Below, one piece after another: positions 24,082 to 32,152 of a DNA stretch of 64,000 bases. The stretch is from Lentzea albidocapillata subsp. violacea (lineage in GTDB: Bacteria; Actinomycetota; Actinomycetes; Mycobacteriales; Pseudonocardiaceae): assembly GCF_900100275.1 (NCBI RefSeq), contig NZ_FNET01000016.1:101535-165534 (forward strand), given 5' to 3'. The notes below the pieces were generated by a model. The model was not told the DNA's origin, did not search any database, and worked only from the letters and a program-made list of their open reading frames with translations. Both the position numbers and the translations under genes were made by a program. Position 1 is the stretch's first letter. Each line of letters opens with the position of its first letter.

Positions 24082-25055
24082 AGGCAGTCGTCCAGGACCG
24101 GTACGGATCGCCGGACGTGCTGGAGTTCCGCGACGTGGAGCCGCCGGCGGCCTCCGGCAACGAGATCCTCGTACGGGTGCACGCGGCCTCGGTCAACGCG
24201 TACGACTGGCACGTCATGCGCGGAGACCCCTACCTGGCCCGGCTCACCGGGGTCGGAGTCACCGCTCCGAGGAGGAAGATCCGCGGTCGCGACTTCGCGG
24301 GCAGGGTGGAGGCGGTGGGCAGGGACGTGCGGCGCTTCCGGCCCGGCGACGAGGTGTACGGCGACCTCGGTACCGCCGACGGAGCGTTCGCCGAGTACGT
24401 GTGCGTGTCCGAGGACCTCGTCGAGCCCAAGCCAGCCAACCTGACGTTCGAGCAGGCCGCCGCCGTACCGCTGGCCGGGCACACCGCGCTGAAGGGACTG
24501 CGAGACCTCCAGCCGGGACAGCACGTTCTGGTCAACGGAGCGTCCGGAGGCGTGGGCACGTTCGCCGTGCAGATCGCGAAGTCCTTGGGCGCCACCGTGA
24601 CCGGCGTGTGCCGCACGAGGAACGCCGAACTGGTGGCGTCGCTCGGCGCGGACCACGTCATCGACTACACCGTGGACGACTTCACCAGGAACGGCACGCG
24701 CTACGACCTCGTCCTCGATCTGGTCGGCAACCACTCGCTGACCGGGTTGCGGCGTGCGCTCACGCCCGGTGGGACGATCGTGCTGTCCGGCGGGGGAGTG
24801 TTCGGCGGCGGCAGCCTCGTCGGGCCCATGTGGCTGATGATCAGGGCGAAGCTGCTGGCCCCGTTCGTCCGCGACCGGCTGCTGGTGCTCACCACGACGC
24901 TCGACCGGGAGATCCTCGCGGAGCTGCGGCACCTCGCCGAGTCGGGAGGCTTCACGCCGGTCATCGACCGCACCTACTCGCTGGAGGAGGTGCCCGCTGC
25001 CGTCCGCTACGTCGAGACCGAACACGCCCGTGCGAAGGTCGTCATCACTGTGTGA
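24078..25055 (+). CDS. Zinc-free MDR-family NAD(P)-dependent oxidoreductase
   Basis: A 325-residue medium-chain dehydrogenase/reductase. It opens MKAVVQDRYGSPDVLEFRDV, has the GroES-like fold, the MDR signature GRDFAGRVEAVGRDVRRFRPGDEVYG near residue 75 onward, and the Rossmann loop VNGASGGVGTFAVQIAK near 155. The four structural-zinc cysteines are missing, so it resembles quinone-oxidoreductase-like members. It ends with RTYSLEEVPAAVRYVETEHARAKVVI, typical of these enzymes. Coupled to the DUF2306 membrane protein and followed by a strong terminator. Substrate unknown. Confidence 0.9.
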   Translation: MKAVVQDRYGSPDVLEFRDVEPPAASGNEILVRVHAASVNAYDWHVMRGDPYLARLTGVGVTAPRRKIRGRDFAGRVEAVGRDVRRFRPGDEVYGDLGTADGAFAEYVCVSEDLVEPKPANLTFEQAAAVPLAGHTALKGLRDLQPGQHVLVNGASGGVGTFAVQIAKSLGATVTGVCRTRNAELVASLGADHVIDYTVDDFTRNGTRYDLVLDLVGNHSLTGLRRALTPGGTIVLSGGGVFGGGSLVGPMWLMIRAKLLAPFVRDRLLVLTTTLDREILAELRHLAESGGFTPVIDRTYSLEEVPAAVRYVETEHARAKVVITV

Positions 25056-25080
25056 TCGTGACGCCTTGAGACGGTGCACA

Positions 25081-25125
25081 ACGCCGAAGGGCGGATGCTC
25101 GATGTGAGCATCCGCCCTCCGGCGT
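25081..25125. terminator. Long hairpin terminator between dehydrogenase and tRNA-Leu
   Basis: Arms AAGGGCGGATGCTC and GAGCATCCGCCCT are extended by ACGCCG and CGGCGT, around a GATGT loop. It lies 25 nt after the dehydrogenase stop and just beyond the 3' end of the minus-strand tRNA, so it may serve both. Confidence 0.88.
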
Positions 25126-25140
25126 CAAAGATGAAACTGG

Positions 25141-25223
25141 TGTCCGAGAGGGGACTTGAACCCCTACGCCCTTTCGGGCACTAGCACCTCAAGCTAGCGC
25201 GTCTGCCATTCCGCCACCCAGAC
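25141..25223 (-). tRNA. tRNA-Leu (anticodon GAG)
   Basis: The minus strand folds into a class II tRNA of 83 nt: acceptor GTCTGGG pairs with CTCGGAC, anticodon stem CTAGC/GCTAG closes the loop TTGAGGT with anticodon GAG, a variable arm TGCCCGAAAGGGCGT follows, and the T arm is GGGGTTCAAGTCCCC. The discriminator is A and CCA is not encoded. It reads CUC and CUU leucine codons. It lies at the right edge of the accessory region, with its 3' end facing that region. Confidence 0.95.
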
Positions 25224-25282
25224 TGATGTGAACAGAATACAGGGCGTCCGGAGGTACCCGAACGCGGGGCTACGATCGGCCC

Positions 25283-26350
25283 GTGAAGGTGATCGTCGAG
25301 GCTGACGGCGGCTCGCGGGGCAACCCCGGTCCGGCCGGGTACGGCGCGGTCGTGCGCGACAAGCTCAGCGGTGAGACGCTGGCCGAGCGCAAGGGGTTCA
25401 TCGGCGTCGCCACCAACAACGTGGCCGAGTACCAGGGGCTCATCGCCGGGCTCCGGGCCGCGCGCGAGCTGAACGCCGAGACCGTGGACGTGCGGATGGA
25501 CTCCAAGCTCGTCGTCGAGCAGATGTCCGGGCGCTGGAAGATCAAGCACCCCTCGATGCAGCCCCTCGCGCGGGAAGCGCAGGAGGTCGCGCGTGACTTC
25601 CAGAAGGTCACGTACGAGTGGATCCCACGCGAGCGCAACCGGCAGGCGGACAGGCTCGCGAACGAGGCCATGGACGACGAGGCGAAACCCCCACAGGCCG
25701 AAGGCGCCAAGCAGCCGCACTGGAGTGGCGCGGCGGGGGAGCCCACGCGGCTGATCCTGCTGCGGCACGGGCAGACGAGGCTGTCGGTCGACCGGCGTTA
25801 CTCGGGTCGTGGCGACCACCCGCTGACGGAGCTCGGGCTGGAGCAGGCGGAGAAGGCCGCGGCACGACTGTCCAAGATGGACGGCATCGCGGCGGTGATC
25901 TCGTCACCGCTGCAAAGAGCGCAGCAGACGGCGGGAAAGCTCGCCGAGAGGATCGGGCTCGAGGTCGTCACCCACCAGGGGCTCATCGAGACCGACTTCG
26001 GCACGTGGGAAGGGCTGACGTTCGCCGAGGCGAGCAAGCAGGACCCCGAGGTGCACCGCAGGTGGCTGGGCGACACGTCCGTGAAGCCGCCGAACGGCGA
26101 GAGCTTCGACGAGGTGCACGCGCGGGTTCGCAAGGCGCGCGCGGACATCATCGCGCGGTACGGCGGCAAGACGCTGGTGCTGGTCAGCCACGTGACGCCG
26201 ATCAAGACGCTGCTCCGCCAGGCGCTGGACGTCGGGCCGCAGTTCCTGTTCCGGATGCACCTCGACCTCACCGGCGTCTCGATCGCCGAGTTCTACCCGG
26301 ACGGGCACGCGTCGGTGAAGCTCGTGAACGACACCTCGCACCTCGGCTGA
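25283..26350 (+). CDS. Bifunctional RNase HI / acid phosphatase (Rv2228c family)
   Basis: A 355-residue fusion typical of actinobacteria. Residues 1-130 are RNase HI-like with the acidic residues in VEADGGSRGNPGPAG, NVAEYQGLIAGL, RMDSKLVVEQM and a final Asp in NRQADRLANEA. Residues 155-355 are a histidine-phosphatase (phosphoglycerate-mutase-like) domain with LILLRHGQTRLSVDRRYSG near 158 and LVSHVTPIKTLLR near 300. The mycobacterial homologue degrades RNA in RNA-DNA hybrids and has phosphatase activity (alpha-ribazole phosphatase-like), which fits nearby cobalamin genes. Start GTG 25283. It normally neighbours the zinc-ribbon gene now 16.6 kb away. Confidence 0.93.
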   Translation: MKVIVEADGGSRGNPGPAGYGAVVRDKLSGETLAERKGFIGVATNNVAEYQGLIAGLRAARELNAETVDVRMDSKLVVEQMSGRWKIKHPSMQPLAREAQEVARDFQKVTYEWIPRERNRQADRLANEAMDDEAKPPQAEGAKQPHWSGAAGEPTRLILLRHGQTRLSVDRRYSGRGDHPLTELGLEQAEKAAARLSKMDGIAAVISSPLQRAQQTAGKLAERIGLEVVTHQGLIETDFGTWEGLTFAEASKQDPEVHRRWLGDTSVKPPNGESFDEVHARVRKARADIIARYGGKTLVLVSHVTPIKTLLRQALDVGPQFLFRMHLDLTGVSIAEFYPDGHASVKLVNDTSHLG

Positions 26351-26352
26351 GG

Positions 26353-26628
26353 TCAGCGCGCGGAACGGCGGCGCGCCACCAGCAGGATCGTCAGTGCGGC
26401 CAGGACGGCGCCACCGGCCACCAGTGCCTCGACGCTGGGGCCGGCTGTCATGTCCTGGCCGCTTGCGTTGCGCATCTCCTCCTCGGTCCAGCCCGCGCCG
26501 GGCGAGCCGGACGGCACCGTGGTCGAGGTCACCTGGGTCGAGGCCGTCTTCTCCTGGCTGCTGAACAGCAGGAGCGCGCCTGCGACTGCCAAGGCCAAAG
26601 CCGAAGCGATGTGGAGCGGTTTCACCAT
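26353..26628 (-). CDS. Small secreted or membrane-anchored protein
   Basis: A 91-residue protein with an N-terminal hydrophobic helix (HIASALALAVAGALLLFS), a Thr/Ser/Gly-rich outside segment of about 35 residues and a C-terminal helix VEALVAGGAVLAALTILLVA followed by RRRSAR. The tail looks like a wall-sorting tail but there is no LPXTG motif, so it is probably a two-helix membrane protein. ATG 26628 follows GGGGAGGA. No function assigned. It converges with the RNase H gene with a 2-bp gap and lies downstream of the FMN reductase gene. Confidence 0.7.
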   Translation of the reverse strand: MVKPLHIASALALAVAGALLLFSSQEKTASTQVTSTTVPSGSPGAGWTEEEMRNASGQDMTAGPSVEALVAGGAVLAALTILLVARRRSAR

Positions 26629-26667
26629 CGGTCCTCCCCGGGGCAGTGTCCCAGGAAGGAGCCGGTG

Positions 26668-27189
26668 TCAGCCGACCTTGCGCAACCGCGGCGTCAGCGC
26701 CGTCGTGAACCGGTCGGCCGCCGCCTCCAGAGCCGCCGCCGCGCCGGGCGTTCCGACGTTCCGGTCCAGCACGAACTCACCGCGCACCACCTGGTCCGCG
26801 CCCTTGGCCGCGAGCAACGGGTGCAGCGCGTAGTCCATCGCCACCCGGAAACCCTGGTTGCCGCCCGTCGCCAGCGGCAGCACCGCCCGCCCGCGCAACG
26901 CCTTCTTCGGCAGCAGGTCGAGCAACGCCTTCACCAGCCCGCTGTACGCCGCGCGGTACACCGGCGAGGCGACCACGACGCCGTCCGCGGCCAGTACCCC
27001 GCTCACGGCCGCGGCGATCTCCGGATCCCGCACGTCCTCGGTGAGCAGCGACAACGTGGGTAGAGAGCGCACGTCGAGCAACGACACGCGGTGCCCGGCG
27101 GTCCGTAGTCGTTCCTCCACGAACGACACGACGAGACCTGTCGGCGCGGAGTGGGACGGCGCACCGGAGATGATCAGCAGGTTGGACAT
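26668..27189 (-). CDS. ssuE: SsuE/MsuE-type NADPH-dependent FMN reductase
   Basis: A 173-residue flavodoxin-like reductase that would supply reduced FMN to alkanesulfonate monooxygenases. It opens LLIISGAPSHSAPTGLVV, has VVVASPVYRAAYSGLVKALLDLLPKKALRGRAV near residue 71 onward and the GGNQGF loop near 109, all characteristic of the SsuE family. ATG 27189 has AGGGAG upstream. A cysteine-rich leader peptide sits 40 bp upstream on the same strand, so expression probably falls when cysteine is plentiful, consistent with a role in sulfur acquisition. No sulfonate transporter or monooxygenase gene is visible here. Confidence 0.88.
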   Translation of the reverse strand: MSNLLIISGAPSHSAPTGLVVSFVEERLRTAGHRVSLLDVRSLPTLSLLTEDVRDPEIAAAVSGVLAADGVVVASPVYRAAYSGLVKALLDLLPKKALRGRAVLPLATGGNQGFRVAMDYALHPLLAAKGADQVVRGEFVLDRNVGTPGAAAALEAAADRFTTALTPRLRKVG

Positions 27190-27229
27190 GGCAAGGCACT
27201 CCCTGAGTTCGTGGCTACGGAGAACGCAC

Positions 27230-27292
27230 TCAGAGGTGGCAACACAGGCTTGCTGCCACGCGGCCGTAGTCGACGTGGCGTCGTCGTGTCAT
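27230..27292 (-). CDS. Cysteine-sensing leader peptide (uORF) upstream of ssuE
   Basis: A 20-codon ORF, MTRRRHVDYGRVAASLCCHL, stops 40 nt before the ssuE start. The R-R-H-V-D-x-x-R-V-A...C-C pattern matches short leader peptides that actinobacteria place before sulfur and cysteine genes; in mycobacteria similar poly-Cys uORFs attenuate downstream expression when cysteinyl-tRNA is abundant (established knowledge). A possible -10 (TTGACT) ends 6 nt before the ATG, so it may be leaderless. Its peptide pattern is the main evidence. Confidence 0.8.
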   Translation of the reverse strand: MTRRRHVDYGRVAASLCCHL

Positions 27293-27320
27293 GGCCGAAG
27301 TCAACCAACGTCCGCACCGG

Positions 27321-27352
27321 TGGACAACCGGTTCCAGCCGCTGGGATATCCT
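27321..27352. promoter_or_regulatory. rnpB promoter, overlapping the divergent leader-peptide promoter
   Basis: On the plus strand TGGACA (27321-27326) and TATCCT (27347-27352) sit 7 nt before the RNase P RNA start, although the spacing of 20 bp is long (GATATC at 27345 gives 18). On the minus strand TTGTCC, using nearly the same bases, is 17 bp from TTGACT just before the leader peptide. The two -35 elements overlap. Confidence 0.45.
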
Positions 27353-27359
27353 GGTCAGT

Positions 27360-27757
27360 GCGGATGAGTCGGCAGGGCGGCCGCGGCAGGAGACTGTCGA
27401 GGAAAGTCCGGACTCCACAGGGCAGGGTGGTTGTTAACGGCAACCAGGGGCGACCCTCGGGACAGTGCCACAGAAAACAGACCGCCTCGGCGAAAGCCGC
27501 GGTAAGGGTGAAACGGTGGTGTAAGAGACCACCAGCGCCCCAGGTGACTGGGGCGGCTAGGTAAACCCCACCCGGAGCAAGGCCAAGAGGGCACCGGATC
27601 GCAGGTGAAGGTGCTGCGCGAGCGTTCGAGGGCTGCCCGCCCGATGCTCGCGGGTAGGCCGCTAGAGCCTGTCGGCGACGGCAGGCCCAGATGGATGGCC
27701 GCCGACTGGGACCTCGGTCCCATGAACAGGATCCGGCTTACATGCCGGCTCATCCGC
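27360..27757 (+). ncRNA. rnpB: RNase P RNA (class A)
   Basis: The catalytic RNA of ribonuclease P, which makes tRNA 5' ends. The ends pair as P1 (GCGGATGAG with CTCATCCGC). Conserved core pieces are visible: GAGGAAAGTCCGGACTCCACAG near the 5' end, ACAGAAAACAGACCGCC, GGTAAGGGTGAAACGGTG, GAGACCACCAGCGCC, GCTAGGTAAACCCCACCCGGAGCAA and the 3' GGCTTACATGCCGGC. Length of about 398 nt is normal for actinobacteria. An open frame reading from 27605 into the next gene is not a real start. Confidence 0.95.
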
Positions 27758-27772
27758 CTGTATGCATGGGGA

Positions 27773-28897
<1,125 letters not shown>

Positions 28898-29053
28898 ATC
28901 TTCCACTGTCCAAGGGTGTTACAGAATTTCGGCCGTTCGAGTGGTGCGCCCGCCGCAACTGGCCACCCTCGGTATCACCGCGAACGCACCCAGATCCTCC
29001 TGTCAGACGGTCGGCCCCTGCAGCCGGCCGTCCCCGAGGGAGGGGAACAGACA

Positions 29054-30637
29054 ATGCAACGCAAGCTGACGGTGGTGCTGGCCCTGTCCAGTCTCGTCAC
29101 CGCGGGAGCGGTCGGTGTCGCGACCGCCGACGCCACGGAGCTGCCCGTCTACGGGGTGACGAGCTCCGGTCTCGACGAGGAGCAGGCGCAGAGGCTGCAA
29201 CGGGCGTTCGGCCTCAAGGACGTCCAGAGATCCGAGTCCGGCGTGGTGGCCTTCGCGGACGAGCAGCGCTACCAGTACCTGCCGACCGTCGACAAAGGAC
29301 AGGGCAGGCCGGACGAGGACGGCAACGCCACCACGCAGACCGCGCTCGACACCGAGGCGATCAAGCGCATCGAGACCATCCCTGCCGAAGAGGCCACCAA
29401 GCGTGCGCAGGAAGGCCTGAGGGCAGCGGGTGTGCTGCCGGGCAACGCGACGCCCAGCGCGCAGCACACGACGTTCGAACTGTCGGATGCCAACGGGCGC
29501 AACGCACTCACGGCGAACCTCGACACGAGCGTGTCGTACACGTTCCAGCTCGACGGTCTTCCGCTGGAGGGCGAGGGTGCGAACATCCGCGTCTCGTTCG
29601 ACGCGCAGGGCGTGACGGCGGTCAGCCACGCGGCGCGCACCTACGACAAGGCCGGCACGGTCGAGGTGAACGACCTCGCCTACGGCGCCGAGCTGTGCCA
29701 GAAGTACCTGGGTGCCTCGGTGAAGCCCGAGGTGAGCTACGTCTACGTGGCCCCGCCGCTGGAGGACAAGGTCGACAGGATCGAGCCCTCGTTCCGCTGC
29801 GCTGGCCGCAACGACGACGGTGGCGCACCGCAGGCCATCACCCTGCCCGCCACGGTCGGCGCCGAGCTGCCGCAGCCGGGACCGGGCCAGGAGCCCCGCC
29901 CGGACGCCCAGTTCAGGAGCCAGGCGATCGGTACCCAGGTCGGCAGTGAGGGCACCGGCAACTGCTCCGGCCTGCCGAACACCGCGGCCAACATCGGCAC
30001 GTTCAACACCGAGGCGAGCAACCACGGCATCACCCGCGACTTCAGCTGGCTCGACGGCAACGCGTGGGAGAGCGACTTCAAGGACCCGATGTTCGCGGGC
30101 GGGGACGACACCGACTGGGCCGACGACGTCGACCTCACCTACTGGCAGGGCCACGGCTCCGGCACCGGCTTCTACTTCACCGGCTGCTCCAACCACACCG
30201 ACAGCAAGCTCGCCAACACCGACGCGCGCTGGGGTCAGCACGACGTCGAGTGGATGAGCCTGTTCACCTGCCTGATCCTCGAGAACAGCACCGGCGGCCA
30301 GAACTGGGCGCAGCGCTGGGGCCAGGCCTTCCGCGGCCTGCACCAGATCAACAGCTTCACGACGATCAGCTACAACTCCGCCAACCACGGCGGCAAGTTC
30401 GGTCACTACATGTGGCGCTCGCCGTTCCTGTGGTGGAACAACCCGATGAAGGTCCGCGACGCGTGGGCGCAGGCCAGCATCGACACCCAGCCCGCGTCCG
30501 TCCGCTGGGCGACCATGGGTCCCGTCACCTCGACGGGTGCGCTCGGTAACTACAACGACTACTTCTGGGGCAAGGGCTCCGTGGGCCCCGACTACGCCTC
30601 GACCGGCGTGTTCTGGCGCATCAGCGGCGCCTCCTAG
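29054..30637 (+). CDS. Secreted DUF6345-domain protein
   Basis: A 527-residue exported protein with a signal peptide (MQRKLTVVLALSSLVTAGAV, cleavage after TADA near residue 26), a long N-terminal region with ATTQTALDTEAIKRIE and a PepSY-like feel, and a C-terminal domain about residues 300-527 resembling DUF6345. In the latter, DLTYWQGHGSGTGFYFTGC near residue 366 and MSLFTCLIL near 405 give a His-Gly and a Cys after hydrophobic strands, which is reminiscent of clan CD cysteine proteases such as gingipains (inference). ATG 29054 follows GGGAGGGG. The 156-bp gap before it has no recognisable feature. Function unknown. Confidence 0.75.
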   Translation: MQRKLTVVLALSSLVTAGAVGVATADATELPVYGVTSSGLDEEQAQRLQRAFGLKDVQRSESGVVAFADEQRYQYLPTVDKGQGRPDEDGNATTQTALDTEAIKRIETIPAEEATKRAQEGLRAAGVLPGNATPSAQHTTFELSDANGRNALTANLDTSVSYTFQLDGLPLEGEGANIRVSFDAQGVTAVSHAARTYDKAGTVEVNDLAYGAELCQKYLGASVKPEVSYVYVAPPLEDKVDRIEPSFRCAGRNDDGGAPQAITLPATVGAELPQPGPGQEPRPDAQFRSQAIGTQVGSEGTGNCSGLPNTAANIGTFNTEASNHGITRDFSWLDGNAWESDFKDPMFAGGDDTDWADDVDLTYWQGHGSGTGFYFTGCSNHTDSKLANTDARWGQHDVEWMSLFTCLILENSTGGQNWAQRWGQAFRGLHQINSFTTISYNSANHGGKFGHYMWRSPFLWWNNPMKVRDAWAQASIDTQPASVRWATMGPVTSTGALGNYNDYFWGKGSVGPDYASTGVFWRISGAS

Positions 30638-30657
30638 CGAACCGGCGAACCCCTCAC

Positions 30658-30688
30658 GAAGCCCGGCGGCCCATGGTCGCCGGGCTTC
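30658..30688. terminator. Hairpin terminator after the DUF6345 gene
   Basis: Arms GAAGCCCGGCG and CGCCGGGCTTC with a 9-nt loop; flanking CGAACCGG/CCGGTTCG can lengthen the stem. The stop of the convergent ParB-like gene lies in the right arm, so it likely ends both transcripts. Confidence 0.85.
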
Positions 30689-31019
30689 ACCGGTTCGCGG
30701 GACGCCCGGAGGGCATCCGCAGCACCGGCCGGAACGGCTCCCCGTCGTTGTAGAGATCCTCCAACTCGGTCACGTAGGCCAGCACCGCGGGATTCACGAT
30801 GTCGGCGAGCGACCTCACCCCGGCCTGGGGCTCGTACGAAGCGAGGTAGGTCGCGGCCGCACGAGCGCGCTCCAGCACCGACCTGTCGAAGTTGATCGTC
30901 CGTTGGACCCGGCGCCGGGATTGCGTGCTCTGCCCGGTAGGCTCGTCCACGCCTGGAGCACTAGGGGAGGCTGTGATTCCGTCCACACTTCCGTCCGGCA
31001 CGAGGTCAGGTTCGAGCAT
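30687..31019 (-). CDS. ParB-like ribbon-helix-helix DNA-binding protein
   Basis: A 110-residue protein with a disordered, Pro/Ser-rich N-terminus and a ribbon-helix-helix-like C-terminal half (VQRTINFDRSVLERARAAAT, LADIVNPAVLAYVTELEDLYNDGEPFRP). This pattern is found in centromere-binding ParB-type proteins of actinobacterial plasmids and integrative elements, and the tail N-D-G-E-P-F-R-P is characteristic. No ParA is visible. It is divergent from the T4SS-like operon across 374 bp and may regulate that operon or bind DNA near it. ATG 31019 is the likely start. Confidence 0.7.
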   Translation of the reverse strand: MLEPDLVPDGSVDGITASPSAPGVDEPTGQSTQSRRRVQRTINFDRSVLERARAAATYLASYEPQAGVRSLADIVNPAVLAYVTELEDLYNDGEPFRPVLRMPSGRPANR

Positions 31020-31060
31020 GGGCGAATCTCCTCGGAGTCGTCGATTCGGAGCGCGCCCGC

Positions 31061-31084
31061 AGTGCCAGCAGTGCCAGCAGTGCC
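31061..31084. repeat. Tandem 9-bp repeat (AGTGCCAGC)
   Basis: Two full and one partial copy of AGTGCCAGC lie 42 bp upstream of the ParB-like gene. Tandem iterons next to a ParB-type gene can be its binding sites, but three copies is few and chance is possible. Confidence 0.4.
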
Positions 31085-31393
31085 TGTCCGAGGGGTCGCG
31101 AACCGGCCGTTCAGAGCGTTCACGTGGGTGTACCCGTGCGCATGTTTAGGCCGCACGCACTGTGGGTGACCAGGGCGTTCGCAGTCGGGTGAACCTTGTC
31201 AGCGACGGAGAGAATCTTGGGCCCGGTGTTCCCCACTGACGTCTCCTCAGTGATGATGTGTCGGCCAGATTAGACGTAATTCCTCCCAGGGGGAACGGCC
31301 AGATGATCTACACCCAGCATCAACAGCCCCACACGCCGTGACGAACTCGTGTTCTACTCGTAGCGCAAGCCCGAGCGCACTCTGGAGTACCTA
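31085..31393. other. Intergenic region between ParB-like gene and T4SS-like operon
   Basis: No gene is supported here. The stretch is less GC-rich than its neighbours, with a small inverted repeat CACTGA/TCAGTG near 31226-31247, and must hold promoters for both directions. I cannot place a confident -10/-35 pair. Confidence 0.4.
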
Positions 31394-31672
31394 ATGATCG
31401 CCATGGACCTGGTGACACTCGCTCAGCAGCAGCCGACGGTGCCGGGCACAAGCAACGTCCGTGACTGGATCCTGGGCAACATCGTCCCCCTGCTGCTGCT
31501 GACGGTCGCACTCCTGCTGCTGTGGCTCGGCGGAGGCAAGGGCGACAACGCGGGTGTCATGCGCCGCCTCGGTGGCGTGATCGTCGCACTGGCCATCATC
31601 GGTCTCGCGGTCACGACAGACGCGGGAGCGAACATCGGCAAGTGGCTCGCCGGCTTGTTCGTCGGAGGCTGA
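31394..31672 (+). CDS. VirB2-like small membrane protein (putative pilin)
   Basis: A 92-residue protein with a short N-terminal segment and two membrane helices (GNIVPLLLLTVALLLLWLGG and RLGGVIVALAIIGLAVTT) followed by a short hydrophobic tail. Size, helix number and first place in an operon with VirB3-, VirB4- and VirB6-like genes suit a VirB2/TrbC-type pilin or channel subunit, but there is no clear pilin signature. ATG 31394 follows TGGAG. Start of the operon. Confidence 0.6.
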   Translation: MIAMDLVTLAQQQPTVPGTSNVRDWILGNIVPLLLLTVALLLLWLGGGKGDNAGVMRRLGGVIVALAIIGLAVTTDAGANIGKWLAGLFVGG

Positions 31673-31675
31673 TCC

Positions 31676-32152
31676 GTGCGGGTCCGCACCGACGACGAGG
31701 TCTACCGGGTCGACGCCGTCTGGCTCGGTCCGCCGAAGGCGACATTTCCCTGGCGCGCGCGATACGTCGCGTGGGGCGTCGGGATCGTCGTTTTCCTCGT
31801 CGTACTCACGATCGAACGGCAGATGGGCATCGGGTTCGGGTTCTTCTCGACCGCGTGGGCCCTCGTCGCGACGATCATCCTCACCCGGTTCATCACCCAG
31901 CGGATCAGCCATGAACGGCCCCTCACGGCCGTCATGTCGATGTGGGTCCGCGAGCTCACCGCACCTCGAGAGCGCACGGCCAGCACCGGTGGGGCGGCCA
32001 GCGCCGCCCGGATCCGGGTCAGTCCGCAGCGGCCTCGTCCCAAGTTGACCAAGAAACAACAACGACGGGCGAGACAGCAGGCCCAGCCCCGCCGGACGCC
32101 AGACAGCCGTAAGAAGGAGGTTCGCGGTGTTCGGACGCCGGCGAGACCGTGA
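31676..32152 (+). CDS. VirB3/PrgI-like membrane protein
   Basis: A 158-residue protein starting at GTG 31676, 3 nt after the previous stop. Two adjacent membrane helices (YVAWGVGIVVFLVVLTI and GFFSTAWALVATIILTRFI) are followed by a basic, Arg/Lys/Gln-rich tail (TKKQQRRARQQAQPRR). This resembles VirB3/PrgI-type inner-membrane subunits that dock the VirB4 ATPase. Its 3' end overlaps the VirB4-like gene by 26 bp, supporting coupled synthesis. Confidence 0.65.
   Translation: MRVRTDDEVYRVDAVWLGPPKATFPWRARYVAWGVGIVVFLVVLTIERQMGIGFGFFSTAWALVATIILTRFITQRISHERPLTAVMSMWVRELTAPRERTASTGGAASAARIRVSPQRPRPKLTKKQQRRARQQAQPRRTPDSRKKEVRGVRTPARP

Noticed and set aside
25141..25223. tRNA-Leu as the attachment site of an integrated element
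   Set aside because: The location is suggestive, but I found no second copy of the tRNA 3' end near 8700 and no integrase, so att sites are not called.
26353..26628. LPXTG sortase substrate
   Set aside because: The C-terminal helix and Arg-rich tail fit, but no LPXTG or variant motif precedes the helix.
27605..27772. Upstream extension of the threonine synthase frame
   Set aside because: It lies inside the RNase P RNA, whose conserved core and P1 pairing are clear; ATG 27773 gives a normal family start.
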